Notes: generated by a model from the sequence alone, not told the origin. Positions 26,228 through 38,172 are shown, counted from the stretch's first letter. The stretch: 64,000 nt of DNA from Coraliomargarita sinensis (GCF_003185655.1 NZ_QHJQ01000002.1:248001-312000), one strand, 5' to 3'. A program made the numbers and translations.

Positions 26228-26834
26228 TTTCAATTGCTCCAAATGGTGTGCTACTCTCAGAGGCTGGTCTTTTAACGTCTTCAAAAACTTTCCCTGGTGG
26301 TGAACCTTCATCAAAGTTATTAGAATTCTGCGCTATGAATTTTAGAATCTCCAACGCTTCGCCAAAATTCATACCATATAGGCCGGACTTTACCCTAAAG
26401 TAGAATACGCAATAGTTGCCCCAGATTAGTAAAACCAAAAAGCTTGATATTGCATATAAAATCTTTGGATCATAATCAGACATATTAAACCAAAGTTCGG
26501 CAAATTTTGGAATAAGGTTAGCTACCCCAGTATACAATGTAGCATGAAGTGCCCTCTTAAACCTTTCCCGCTTAATTAATAGAACGATAGGCAAACTTTT
26601 GAGGCTTCTGTGGCCTTTAAAAAAAACAACACCGAGCCTGCTAAGGATACGAGTGGCTAAAGTAATACCGTTCTCGCGGACAGATAAAATCCAGACAAAT
26701 GTAATAACAATGACTGGGACGAGTGCATATGCACTTATGCTGAGTTTTTCGTCTGCTAGCCAGATCGTAATTATAGCTGCGCAAATGCACAAATATATAA
26801 GTAGGACTTTAGGCTGAAACTTTGCAGGCTGCAT
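26220..26834 (-). CDS. four-helix membrane protein, function unknown
   Basis: The 204-residue protein has about four membrane helices: residues about 8-27 (VLLIYLCICAAIITIWLA), 33-52 (ISAYALVPVIVITFVWIL), roughly 92-112 and 125-147 (FLVLLIWGNYCVFYF). The soluble tail is EALEILKFIAQNSNNFDEGS and beyond. No family is recognised. It starts 161 bases after the metallophosphoesterase-STAND gene on the same strand and its stop overlaps the next start, so the three could form one operon. In that setting a membrane-acting partner or effector is possible; this is inference. Confidence 0.6.
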   Translation of the reverse strand: MQPAKFQPKVLLIYLCICAAIITIWLADEKLSISAYALVPVIVITFVWILSVRENGITLATRILSRLGVVFFKGHRSLKSLPIVLLIKRERFKRALHATLYTGVANLIPKFAELWFNMSDYDPKILYAISSFLVLLIWGNYCVFYFRVKSGLYGMNFGEALEILKFIAQNSNNFDEGSPPGKVFEDVKRPASESSTPFGAIENA

Positions 26835-26995
26835 AACTTTTTCTAGTTGAAGGCTAACTTAAAGACAAATTAGGAAATTTATTTTAATTCAATAAAAAGT
26901 CTTCGTCGGAATTTAGATTCTAAGGTCACGTAATTTTGACGGAAAGGCGTAAACTTGGCTGCATAGCGTATGCAGATAGTCTAACTAATAATAAT

Positions 26996-29900
26996 CTACT
27001 GCATCTTCTTGAGTTCTCGGTATCGAAAATGCATCTTCTTAGCGTGGTTAAGTGCTGCATCTCGAGCTTGAAGTGTATCTTTAGGCTTAATGTCTTTTTG
27101 ACTATAGCTTATAGTCGTAAGTTTACTTGTCAGGCTCTGCCGCTTATCGAAAGCAGTATTAAAAAGGCCTATTAGTTGTGTAGGTAATTTCTCCTGCTCG
27201 TATTTTATCAGTAGGTCGTTGGCTTTTGCATACGACATCTCGATTAGGCATACATTAGTTGCTTCGGTAATAAATGACTCGAACATCTTAATGTAGTTCG
27301 GCAGTCTTAAGTCCGCATATAGTGATATTAAGAGGAATCTCTTGAGTGGATCAGTTTCGGTCTCAAGAAGCTTAAGTATAGCTCTTTTTAGTGATTCTGC
27401 TCCTAGATGTTCTGTGAGAAATGAACTTCCTCCTAAAGTAATTAAATATGCTGATAATGAGTGTAGCTCTTCGCTAGCTAACGCTTTTGCATGAAGAGTG
27501 ATGAGGCTCATGTTGCAATGAACATGGTGGTCTATGACTTTGCTAAGAATAACTAGCTTATCTGGTCCGTCGATATGCTCTGCATTTCTTACGACATTAT
27601 AAAGCGAGCGTAATGCCAGCACATGTCTTATTATTTTTTCGATATCTGTAGACGGAGTCTTGTAGCCCATTAAGCTCTCGCTTACCTCGCGATGTTCAGC
27701 CCTTCGTTCTTCGAAGTCTTTATCTGCAGCTTTGAGATCTTTGCGTCGCTTTACTGCTTTTGAAGCTATGTCATCACGCTCGTCGGCGTTCTTTCTTGGC
27801 TCAAGTAGGTGTTTGATATGTTCTTCTAGGTGCGTGACTGTAACGGCATTTTCAATCGGATATTCTTTTTCTATATATCGCAGTAGTTGAGTCGCGATGA
27901 ATTGATCTTCTCTTTGGCGTCCCGAGAAATAGGACAAGGCGTCACCTAAACGTAGTGCACTATCTAAGTCGGTAAGATTATCTTTAAGTATCAAAAAGCC
28001 CTTTTCTAGGCTTTGCGCTAGGTAAAAATTGTAGAACACGTAACACGTAAATTCTATGTAGTTATCTTTCTCGCATACAATTCCAGACTGGCACAGATGA
28101 GAAATAAACTTGTTCGGATTTGAGTCTAACAACTTCTTATCAAAAAATTCAATTATGATGCTCTCTAGTTCATTTTTATCTACGGATAGGCTACTTCGCT
28201 CGTAGCATAAGATTGCTAGCTTTTGTAATATCAGTCTTAAGTTATAAATGGAATATGCACTTTCTCCTTCAGCTTGGTCTAAGCCAGTTTCTTCCATTTT
28301 TTCGAGTAAGCGTATAAAGTTAAGGCCACTCAGTTCATTACCTAACTCGCAGAACACTCTCAGGTATACTGCAACTAAGAATGGAGTTACGGGTATGTCA
28401 GAGTTTGCCAGACAGTTTTCCAAGAATTCAATAGCAGCATCTACATCAACTGTTTTTCCAAGCGCTTCTAGATACCTTGTCGCAAATTCCTTTAAACGGC
28501 TTGGTCCCCACTGAGATAGTCTTAGAAATGCTATGCCTTTCAGCGACAGTTCAGGTCCGATAGCATCGAACAACATGTCATTTTTTACACACAACACAAT
28601 ATGCCACTTTTGTTCTGCTGCCAGGCTTAGAAATCTACCAATGAAATCACTGTTGCTAGAGTTCAAATTGTCTATGGCGATGGTTAGCTGAACTTCATTT
28701 TTCGACTCTCCGATTTCCTCATCCACGCGGTTATTGATGAATCGCAGTAGTTGTTCAGGCTTTTTTACACCTGCGACTTCCTGACTTTCAAAATATAATG
28801 CATATCTTTCGTTTCGCACCGCATTAACTTTAGAGCATAATTCCTTTAGGAAGATGGTTGTTCCAGAATCAGGTTCACCGTATATGATAGACGAGGTTTC
28901 GGATGCATTATGATATGGATCATTAACATGGTTTTCTGATTTCCCCTCTCTCTTCCAGGTAACTTCCTTGAAAGGTGGATTTACAATAATGGGATTATCT
29001 AACTTCTGAGCTATTTTTAGTTCTTCGCGAACACTTAGTTCGAGGCTGGTAACTGCCTCATTCATCTTTTTGACTACATGTAATGGAGCTAAAGTGGGGA
29101 TTGCTTGTTGCGGTAGCGGTAGTTGCGATTGTCCATCTTTAGCGTGCTCAACATGTCTATCGAAATCTTCTCTTTCACGTATGAATTTTCGATGATGGCA
29201 AGCAACGGAACGTTCGATTGGATCAACGGTATAAAAGTTATACCCGTCATGTATTCCGCTAATTGCACCATCAAAAAATGCTGGAACCGTGAATATCAGG
29301 CTCTCGTTATTCGGTGTAATTTGATAGCTGGACTCTGGTGAATGAAGATGTCCGGTAAGGACAAAATCATACCGCCTGTAAAGATCTGGTTGGACGTGAG
29401 TTTGCTCAGTAGCATGATACCAGTCCATGGGGTGATGCATAATAGCAATTTTTAATTCTGCATCCTTGATTTCTTCATGTAGAGCATGCACTTGGGGATC
29501 GGTGAGAAACAAGTTGTTTTTGTCAGTGTCTCCAGAGCACCTCCATGATGAGTTGAAACTGGAAATACCAACCTTAAAATCACTCACTTCAAATACTCTA
29601 CTGTATGACGGCGAAGTTGTATCTATACCTCTAGTATTTAGGTAATTCAGATAGTTCTGCTGTCTAGGCATCGTCCAAGAAGTATGATCAAACGCTTCAC
29701 TAGCTAGATTTGTGTCGGATATTTTGCTAATAAGTCCTGCTTCAGCCATTGTATCGATTTTGCTACGGTCGATATCATGATTGCCCATGCAAAACATGAA
29801 ATTTTTAGCTGATATATTTAAGCCTCTCGAGAGCTTGCTGAAAATCTTATCGGCTAACTCAAACTCTTCGGGTCTCCCTGAATAGGCTAAATCTCCGGAC

Positions 29901-30034
29901 ACAATAATAATATCGGGTTCGACCTTTAGATGTTCAATGTCCCGAATAAGTGCTTTTGTTCTAATATCAAGTTCAAGCTCTCTGTCGGTTCGCGCATGAA
30001 TGTCCGAAATGTGTAGTATGTTAATTTTTTTCAT
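26996..30034 (-). CDS. metallophosphoesterase-STAND (NACHT-like) NTPase fusion, candidate anti-phage effector
   Basis: The protein has 1012 residues. Residues 1-290 are a calcineurin-like phosphoesterase with the full metal set: SDIH (Asp11, His13), SGDL (Asp48), GNHD (84-87), MHHP (His200/His201) and GHLH (228-231). From about 350 a STAND-type NTPase follows. Its P-loop-like GEPDSGTT (386-393) has Thr392 where the Walker A Lys is expected. Other features are Walker B LTIAIDN (Asp455), VTPFLVAVYLRV (about 549-560) and FTCYVFYNFYLAQS (662-675), resembling NACHT motifs. Residues about 690-1012 are helical repeats and probably sense a trigger. Fusion of an effector phosphoesterase to a STAND switch is a known plan in bacterial conflict systems. 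Codon use is AT-rich, unlike the neighbours, and a toxin-antitoxin pair is adjacent. Confidence 0.75.
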   Translation of the reverse strand: MKKINILHISDIHARTDRELELDIRTKALIRDIEHLKVEPDIIIVSGDLAYSGRPEEFELADKIFSKLSRGLNISAKNFMFCMGNHDIDRSKIDTMAEAGLISKISDTNLASEAFDHTSWTMPRQQNYLNYLNTRGIDTTSPSYSRVFEVSDFKVGISSFNSSWRCSGDTDKNNLFLTDPQVHALHEEIKDAELKIAIMHHPMDWYHATEQTHVQPDLYRRYDFVLTGHLHSPESSYQITPNNESLIFTVPAFFDGAISGIHDGYNFYTVDPIERSVACHHRKFIREREDFDRHVEHAKDGQSQLPLPQQAIPTLAPLHVVKKMNEAVTSLELSVREELKIAQKLDNPIIVNPPFKEVTWKREGKSENHVNDPYHNASETSSIIYGEPDSGTTIFLKELCSKVNAVRNERYALYFESQEVAGVKKPEQLLRFINNRVDEEIGESKNEVQLTIAIDNLNSSNSDFIGRFLSLAAEQKWHIVLCVKNDMLFDAIGPELSLKGIAFLRLSQWGPSRLKEFATRYLEALGKTVDVDAAIEFLENCLANSDIPVTPFLVAVYLRVFCELGNELSGLNFIRLLEKMEETGLDQAEGESAYSIYNLRLILQKLAILCYERSSLSVDKNELESIIIEFFDKKLLDSNPNKFISHLCQSGIVCEKDNYIEFTCYVFYNFYLAQSLEKGFLILKDNLTDLDSALRLGDALSYFSGRQREDQFIATQLLRYIEKEYPIENAVTVTHLEEHIKHLLEPRKNADERDDIASKAVKRRKDLKAADKDFEERRAEHREVSESLMGYKTPSTDIEKIIRHVLALRSLYNVVRNAEHIDGPDKLVILSKVIDHHVHCNMSLITLHAKALASEELHSLSAYLITLGGSSFLTEHLGAESLKRAILKLLETETDPLKRFLLISLYADLRLPNYIKMFESFITEATNVCLIEMSYAKANDLLIKYEQEKLPTQLIGLFNTAFDKRQSLTSKLTTISYSQKDIKPKDTLQARDAALNHAKKMHFRYRELKKMQ

Positions 30035-30220
30035 GGCAAAGCTATCTAGTTACTTAATTGAGAGCGTTTGCTCAGGAATACACGAATTACGGTAAAATTC
30101 ACTTACTTTAAGATATTAGATTCAGCGCGTTCTGAAACATTTTCAACCAAAGCCAAGCTTCGCCTGCAAACATATCTTTTGGCCGACAGTGCGATAAGAA
30201 GGGTGAAAGGTCATATATGG

Positions 30221-30562
30221 CTAGGAATTATACTCCACTTGGTTCTCGGCGACAGCAGCAACCGGCAGCGGGTCGATGCGTTTGCGGAACTCGATTTCTT
30301 TTTCCATCTGGGCGCGGCGGAGGTCGGAGTGGGACTGGAGGTTCATCCAGAACTGGGCTTCCATATTGAAGAAGATGCCGAGGGCGAGGGCGGTCTCGGC
30401 GGTGATGGCGCGACGGCCCTTAATAATTTCGGTCAGTCGGGAGGCGGGGATGCCGGTGCGGCGTGCCAGCTCGGCTTGGCTGAGGCCCATGGGCTCAAGG
30501 AATTCTTCGAGGAGAATCCTGCCCGGGGTGGCGGCGAGCATGGCTTTGGCTTCGGGGGTCAT
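30221..30562 (-). CDS. higA: HigA-type antitoxin (HTH)
   Basis: The 113-residue protein is an XRE-type HTH of the HigA addiction-module family. LLEEFLEPMGLSQAELARRT leads into the recognition region GIPASRLTEIIKGRRAITAE, and LALGIFFNMEAQFWMNLQSH is the typical HigA ending. It binds the toxin and should repress the operon through the HTH. It follows the toxin gene, the usual higB-higA order, but with a 106-base gap that holds a large inverted repeat. The GC-rich codons differ from the STAND gene, so the pair may have a separate origin. Confidence 0.85.
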   Translation of the reverse strand: MTPEAKAMLAATPGRILLEEFLEPMGLSQAELARRTGIPASRLTEIIKGRRAITAETALALGIFFNMEAQFWMNLQSHSDLRRAQMEKEIEFRKRIDPLPVAAVAENQVEYNS

Positions 30563-30613
30563 GGGGAGGGGTTGGTTGTTGTTGGTTGTTTGTTGTGAGT
30601 TGGAATGGGAAGG

Positions 30614-30651
30614 AACCGTTAATTAACGTGAATAAACGTAAATTAACGGTT
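30614..30651. promoter_or_regulatory. inverted repeat between toxin and antitoxin genes
   Basis: AACCGTTAATTAACGT (30614-30629) and ACGTAAATTAACGGTT (30636-30651) are reverse complements at 15 of 16 places, around a 6-base loop. It lies 17 bases after the higB stop and about 50 bases before the higA start. It could be a second operator for HigA, a hairpin that separates toxin and antitoxin levels, or a promoter site for higA alone. Confidence 0.55.
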
Positions 30652-30668
30652 TTAAAAAAAGTTTAACA

Positions 30669-30947
30669 TTAGTGGTAGTCGGTGATCTCGACGTCGTACG
30701 CGTTGCCGTCTTCCCAGCGGAAACAAATGCGCCACTTACTATTGATGCGGATGCTGTGTTGGCCCTTTCGTTTACCGGTGAGGGCTTCGAGGTGGTTGCT
30801 GGGTGGAATACGCAGGGTGTCGAGCGAAGTGGCGGCGTTGAGGATGGAGAGTTTGTTGGCGGCTCGAGGCAAAACATCCGGAGGCAGGCCGGAACGTTTG
30901 CCCTCCCACAGAGCTTTGGTGGGTTTCCCTTTAAAGCTCTGGATCAT
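30669..30947 (-). CDS. higB: HigB-type toxin (RelE-like mRNA interferase)
   Basis: The 92-residue protein is of the RelE/HigB fold. MIQSFKGKPTKALWEG starts it, and the conserved core is IPPSNHLEALTGKRKGQHSI followed by RINSKWRICFRWEDGNAYDV, ending in EITDYH. The Arg and Tyr/His residues of the last strand and C-terminus match the residues HigB toxins use to cut mRNA on the ribosome. The pair with the downstream HigA gene is complete. An operator-like palindrome and a TTGACA lie just upstream of the start. Confidence 0.85.
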   Translation of the reverse strand: MIQSFKGKPTKALWEGKRSGLPPDVLPRAANKLSILNAATSLDTLRIPPSNHLEALTGKRKGQHSIRINSKWRICFRWEDGNAYDVEITDYH

Positions 30948-30958
30948 TTGTGTAATAC

Positions 30959-30987
30959 GAAATTACGCACGGCGTAATTATTGTCAA
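30959..30987 (-). promoter_or_regulatory. higBA promoter with perfect operator palindrome
   Basis: On the reverse strand, TTGACA (30987-30982) is followed after 16 bases by a weak -10, TAATTT. AATTACGC (30961-30968) and GCGTAATT (30972-30979) form a perfect palindrome with a 3-base centre across the spacer. This is where an antitoxin would block RNA polymerase. Confidence 0.65.
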
Positions 30988-31022
30988 GGTTAGGTGTTAC
31001 ACTGAACGTAATAAATTGATCT

Positions 31023-31112
31023 TTGATTCAACCCCAGAGTGCGCGGAGAACGCTGAGATTCTCTTCTCAAAATTCACTCTGCGACCTCAGCGCACTCTGC
31101 GGTTAATTGAAT
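31023..31112. repeat. long inverted repeat between higB promoter and purL
   Basis: Arms around CAGAGTGCGC (31035-31044) and GCGCACTCTG (31090-31099) extend outward with a shared GATTCAA. It may serve as the purL terminator on the reverse strand. Phrases like 'gcgcactctgcgg' are often dispersed between genes in these genomes. Confidence 0.5.
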
Positions 31113-31119
31113 CCAGTTC

Positions 31120-31154
31120 GATTAAGAGTAAGATTAGGATTATGATTAAGAGTG
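31120..31154. repeat. GAGTAAGATTA-type repeat, copy 2
   Basis: GATTAAGAGTAAGATTAGGA continues with TTATGATTAAGAGT, directly after the purL stop. It is the same unit as at 20151-20180 and again sits at the 3' end of a reverse-strand gene. Confidence 0.6.
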
Positions 31155-31155
31155 C

Positions 31156-35079
<3,924 letters not shown>

Positions 35080-35374
35080 GCGGAGAAGAACGTCGAACGT
35101 CCAACATGGAACATTGAACGCAGAATGGATGAGTGAGTTTTCGCGCGATATTCGACGTTCGGACTTGGATGTTCAATGTTCGATGTTATCGAGCACGAAA
35201 ATTTTGTCGTTTGCTGTGGTTCGTTCGACCTACTGCGACTGAGGCCAGGGGATTTTCAACCGTCGATCCGGCTTCGCAGGGACAAGAGGGCGAAAAAAAG
35301 TTAATAGCATTCAAGCGAATAGCTCCTCCATGGAGGTAACTCCGCGTTCTCTGCGCCTCTGCTGTTCAAATCTC
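35080..35374. other. purL leader region with repeat arms
   Basis: 35089-35123 and 35149-35187 contain related GAACGT/AACATTGAA phrases in opposite orientation (for example GAACATTGAA against TTCAATGTTC), making a large imperfect hairpin just upstream of purL. No gene is seen. Confidence 0.45.
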
Positions 35375-35638
35375 TCAGTAATGATCCTCGGGGCCCGGTC
35401 GGCTGAAGAGCTTCGAGGCGTCGATGGGTTCCTTGGCCAGCTGCTCTAAAGGTTTATCGTGCCAGTCGGATTCGTCATCCCGCTCGTTGGAATGATAGCG
35501 CTTTCGGGTCTCCATTTCCCATTCGCCTTGGGCATTTTTGATCACGGAGCGCTCTTCCGTATAGCCTTTTGGGAGGCAACTACAGCCGGAGGTAAGGGCA
35601 AGCGTCCCAAACATGAGAAGAGCGAGAGTCTGCTTCAT
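35375..35638 (-). CDS. small lipoprotein, function unknown
   Basis: The 87-residue protein has a clear lipoprotein signal: MKQTLALLMFGTLALTSGCS with lipidated Cys19. The mature part of about 68 residues is charged and probably unstructured (NAQGEWEMETRKRYHSNERD, later DASKLFSRPGPEDHY). Such short lipoproteins are common in Verrucomicrobiota and cannot be assigned. It sits alone between purL and the channel gene. Confidence 0.65.
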   Translation of the reverse strand: MKQTLALLMFGTLALTSGCSCLPKGYTEERSVIKNAQGEWEMETRKRYHSNERDDESDWHDKPLEQLAKEPIDASKLFSRPGPEDHY

Positions 35639-35978
35639 GGTTGGAAACTAGAGTTTAGCTGGCGCGGCACAAGGTTATGAAAGTTTATTTTTTTGCCCGC
35701 GAAGGGTCGCGACGATGCGCGAAGTTTTCACCGCGGATGGGGATGTCGATATTTGGTGGTACGTTTAACCTAGCTTTGCTTACGCAGGGTCCGCGTTTAT
35801 AATTCTTAAGCTCATCTGCCTGAACCAGTCAAATGGTGCTTAACTTTCAGATCCTCCGCTCAGGTTGACCCACGCTCGCTTCGACTGGCATCCGCCAGCG
35901 GAGCCTCTACGGATCTTAAGCCGGCTTTTTCGCGGCATTCCCTTTGACTTCACGGTGAAGCCTGTAGGCTTGTTGGGC
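35639..35978. other. intergenic region before the channel gene, with a REP-like copy
   Basis: I found no gene. It carries one copy of the CTGGCATCCGC hairpin repeat (35885-35907), which also appears on the far side of the channel-oxidoreductase pair. Confidence 0.55.
35885..35907 (-). repeat. CTGGCATCCGC hairpin repeat, copy 1
   Basis: A 23-base unit whose core TCCGC..GCGGA can pair, with GGC/GCC outside. It differs from copy 2 (38150-38172, opposite orientation) at one base and is followed by CTCTACG, as is copy 3. Confidence 0.65.
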
Positions 35979-37049
35979 ATGGCTTACCGATACTACCTGA
36001 CCTTCTTCTTGCTCCTCCAAAGTTTTTTCCTGGCTTCGCTTTCCGGCCAGGACGCGTCGGCCACGATCAAGGTCGGCTTACGGGAAACGGCGCCCTTTGC
36101 CATGAAAGACACGGCCGGGAACTGGTCGGGTATCGCGGTCGACCTCTGGAATGCGGTGGCGGCGCGCAATAACTACAGCTTCGAATACGAGACCTACCGT
36201 CTGGCGGATCTGTTGAAGGCGCTGGAGGCGGGCGAGGTCGATGTGGCGGTGGCCCCCCTGACTATTACAGCCGAGCGGGAGAAAGTATTCGATTTTACAA
36301 TGCCCTTCATGCAGTCGGGACTGGCGATCGCGACCGAGGTCAAGCCCAGCGGCTGGTGGCAGACGGTGAGGCGCTTCGTCTCGCTCCCTTTCCTGCAGGC
36401 GGCGGGGGCGCTGGCCTGTGTCATTGCGATCTTCGGGGTGCTGATGTGGTTTTTCGAGCGGAAGAAGAACGAGATGTTCGGCGGGACGACCGCCGAGGGC
36501 ATCGGCTCCGGTTTCTGGTGGTCGGCTGTGACGATGACCACGGTCGGCTACGGCGATAAAGCCCCGGTGACTCCGGCTGGACGGTTTGTGGGACTGGTCT
36601 GGATGTTTGCCGCCATCATTATTATTTCTGGTTTCACGGCGGCGATTGCCTCCTCCCTAACCGTCAGCAATCTGGAGAGCCGGATCGAGAGTCTGGAGGA
36701 TCTGCGCGGTGAGCGGGTGGGGGTTTTGGAGTCTTCCAGTGCCGCGAGATTTCTCAAGGACGAGCGTATCCGCTACCGAAGTTATCCCACCCTGAATGAG
36801 ATGATGGATGAGCTCGAAGCCGGCGACCTGGTCGCGGTGGTGCATGACCGGCCGATCCTACGCTATGAACTCGAGCAGCGCGATGCCGGCGACCTTTCGG
36901 TCCTGCCCGAGCTGCTGGAACCGCAAGCGTATGCGTTCGGTCTGCAGGCGGGTTCGCGGCTGCGCGAGTCGGTCAACCGTGCCTTGCTGGAAGTGACGCA
37001 AGCTGATGCTTGGCGTGACGGGCTGGCCACTTACTTTGGACAACCATGA
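35979..37049 (+). CDS. GluR0-like glutamate-receptor potassium channel
   Basis: The 356-residue protein has a signal peptide (1-25) and an amino-acid-binding lobe S1 (about 28-120: TIKVGLRETAPFAMKDTAGN, WSGIAVDLWNAVAARNNYSF, VDVAVAPLTITAEREKVFDF). A first membrane helix (136-158), a pore loop with the potassium filter TVGYGD (188-193) and a second helix (203-226) follow, then the second lobe S2 (about 240-356). This is the layout of the prokaryotic ionotropic glutamate receptor GluR0: ligand binding outside gates a potassium pore. The full TVGYGD is kept. I chose ATG 35979 because the signal peptide begins there. The stop overlaps the next start as ATGA. Confidence 0.88.
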   Translation: MAYRYYLTFFLLLQSFFLASLSGQDASATIKVGLRETAPFAMKDTAGNWSGIAVDLWNAVAARNNYSFEYETYRLADLLKALEAGEVDVAVAPLTITAEREKVFDFTMPFMQSGLAIATEVKPSGWWQTVRRFVSLPFLQAAGALACVIAIFGVLMWFFERKKNEMFGGTTAEGIGSGFWWSAVTMTTVGYGDKAPVTPAGRFVGLVWMFAAIIIISGFTAAIASSLTVSNLESRIESLEDLRGERVGVLESSSAARFLKDERIRYRSYPTLNEMMDELEAGDLVAVVHDRPILRYELEQRDAGDLSVLPELLEPQAYAFGLQAGSRLRESVNRALLEVTQADAWRDGLATYFGQP

Positions 37050-38080
37050 CAAAGCAATCAGTGAAATGGGGGATTCTTTCCGCGGGTAAAATTGCCGGTA
37101 CATTTGCCGAAGCTTTAAAAGAAGCCGAGGGCAGCGACTTGCACGCGGTGGCCGCACGGGATGCGGCGCGGGCGGCGGAATTTGCCGGCAAGCACGGGGC
37201 CACCCGCAGCTACGGCAGCTACGAGACCCTGCTGGCCGATCCGGAGGTGGAGGCGGTCTATGTGGCCACCCTTCATCCCTTTCATCTGGAGTGGATCATC
37301 AAATCGTTACAGGCTGGCAAGCATGTGCTTTGCGAAAAGCCGCTCACCATGAACCTTCGCGAGGCCAAACGGGCGAAGCAGCAGGCCGACGAGAATCGCT
37401 GCCTGCTGCGCGAGGCTTTCATGTACCGGCACCACCCGCAAATGCATAAGGTGGTCGATCTGGTGGAGGGCGGCGCCATCGGTAAGGTGCGGATGATCGA
37501 GGCGAACTTTTGCTACCACTCGGACATGGGGCCGGATTCCCGGCTGATTGCGAAAGAACTCGGCGGCGGGGCCATCCTCGACATCGGCTGCTACGGCATG
37601 TCCTTCTGCCGGCTGGTCGCCGGGCGCGCCCGCGACCGCCTCTTCGCCGAGCCCATCGAGCTGCAGGCGGTGGGGCATCTCGACACGCAGGCCAGGACCG
37701 ATCTGTGGACCACCGCCATCATGCGCTTTGAAGGCGACATCCTGGCCAAGACCAGCGCCGCCCTGCGGGTGGAAATGCCCAATCTCGCCTGCATCTACGG
37801 AGAAACGGGGCGAATCACGATCACCGAGCCCTGGCACTGCAAGGGGGAGTTACGCGTCGAAGGGAACGGCGGCGAAAATCCTGAAGTCACCCCGACCGAT
37901 ACCTCACGGCATCTCTATGCCTACGAAATCGAATCCTTTACCCAAGAGATGCAGGGCCAGCCAATCGGTGCCAAGGAAGTGGCCATGCGCTACGATGATA
38001 CGCTCGGCAATATGAAGGCGCTGGATCGTTGGCGCGCGGAAATCGGCTTGAGCTACGAGGCGGACCGGGTAAATGGTTGA
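37046..38080 (+). CDS. Gfo/Idh/MocA-family oxidoreductase
   Basis: The 344-residue protein has an N-terminal Rossmann domain starting WGILSAGKIAGTFAEALKEA, with VYVATLHPFHLEWIIKSLQA and the conserved Lys motif HVLCEKPLTMN (EKP). The C-terminal beta-sheet domain has GGAILDIGCYGMSFCRLVAG. Such enzymes oxidise or reduce sugar or inositol-like substrates with NAD(P). The start overlaps the channel stop in ATGA, so both are made from one mRNA. A link between the ligand sensed by the channel and the substrate here is possible but unproven. Confidence 0.88.
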   Translation: MTKQSVKWGILSAGKIAGTFAEALKEAEGSDLHAVAARDAARAAEFAGKHGATRSYGSYETLLADPEVEAVYVATLHPFHLEWIIKSLQAGKHVLCEKPLTMNLREAKRAKQQADENRCLLREAFMYRHHPQMHKVVDLVEGGAIGKVRMIEANFCYHSDMGPDSRLIAKELGGGAILDIGCYGMSFCRLVAGRARDRLFAEPIELQAVGHLDTQARTDLWTTAIMRFEGDILAKTSAALRVEMPNLACIYGETGRITITEPWHCKGELRVEGNGGENPEVTPTDTSRHLYAYEIESFTQEMQGQPIGAKEVAMRYDDTLGNMKALDRWRAEIGLSYEADRVNG

Positions 38081-38149
38081 TCCGCCTCTGCCCGGCGGGA
38101 CTACGGCGTGACAGGGCGATGATCGGTGGGCGGTTGTCGGTAATCGGTA

Positions 38150-38172
38150 GAGGCTCCGCTTGCGGATGCCAG
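38150..38172 (+). repeat. CTGGCATCCGC hairpin repeat, copy 2 (inverted)
   Basis: Reads GAGGCTCCGCTTGCGGATGC then CAG, the reverse complement of copy 1 except for one base. The TCCGC..GCGGA core forms a hairpin. Confidence 0.65.

Noticed and set aside
30068..30598. 176-residue forward frame opposite HigA
   Set aside because: HigA on the reverse strand has a clear HTH and partner toxin; the forward frame is Gly/His-rich shadow sequence.
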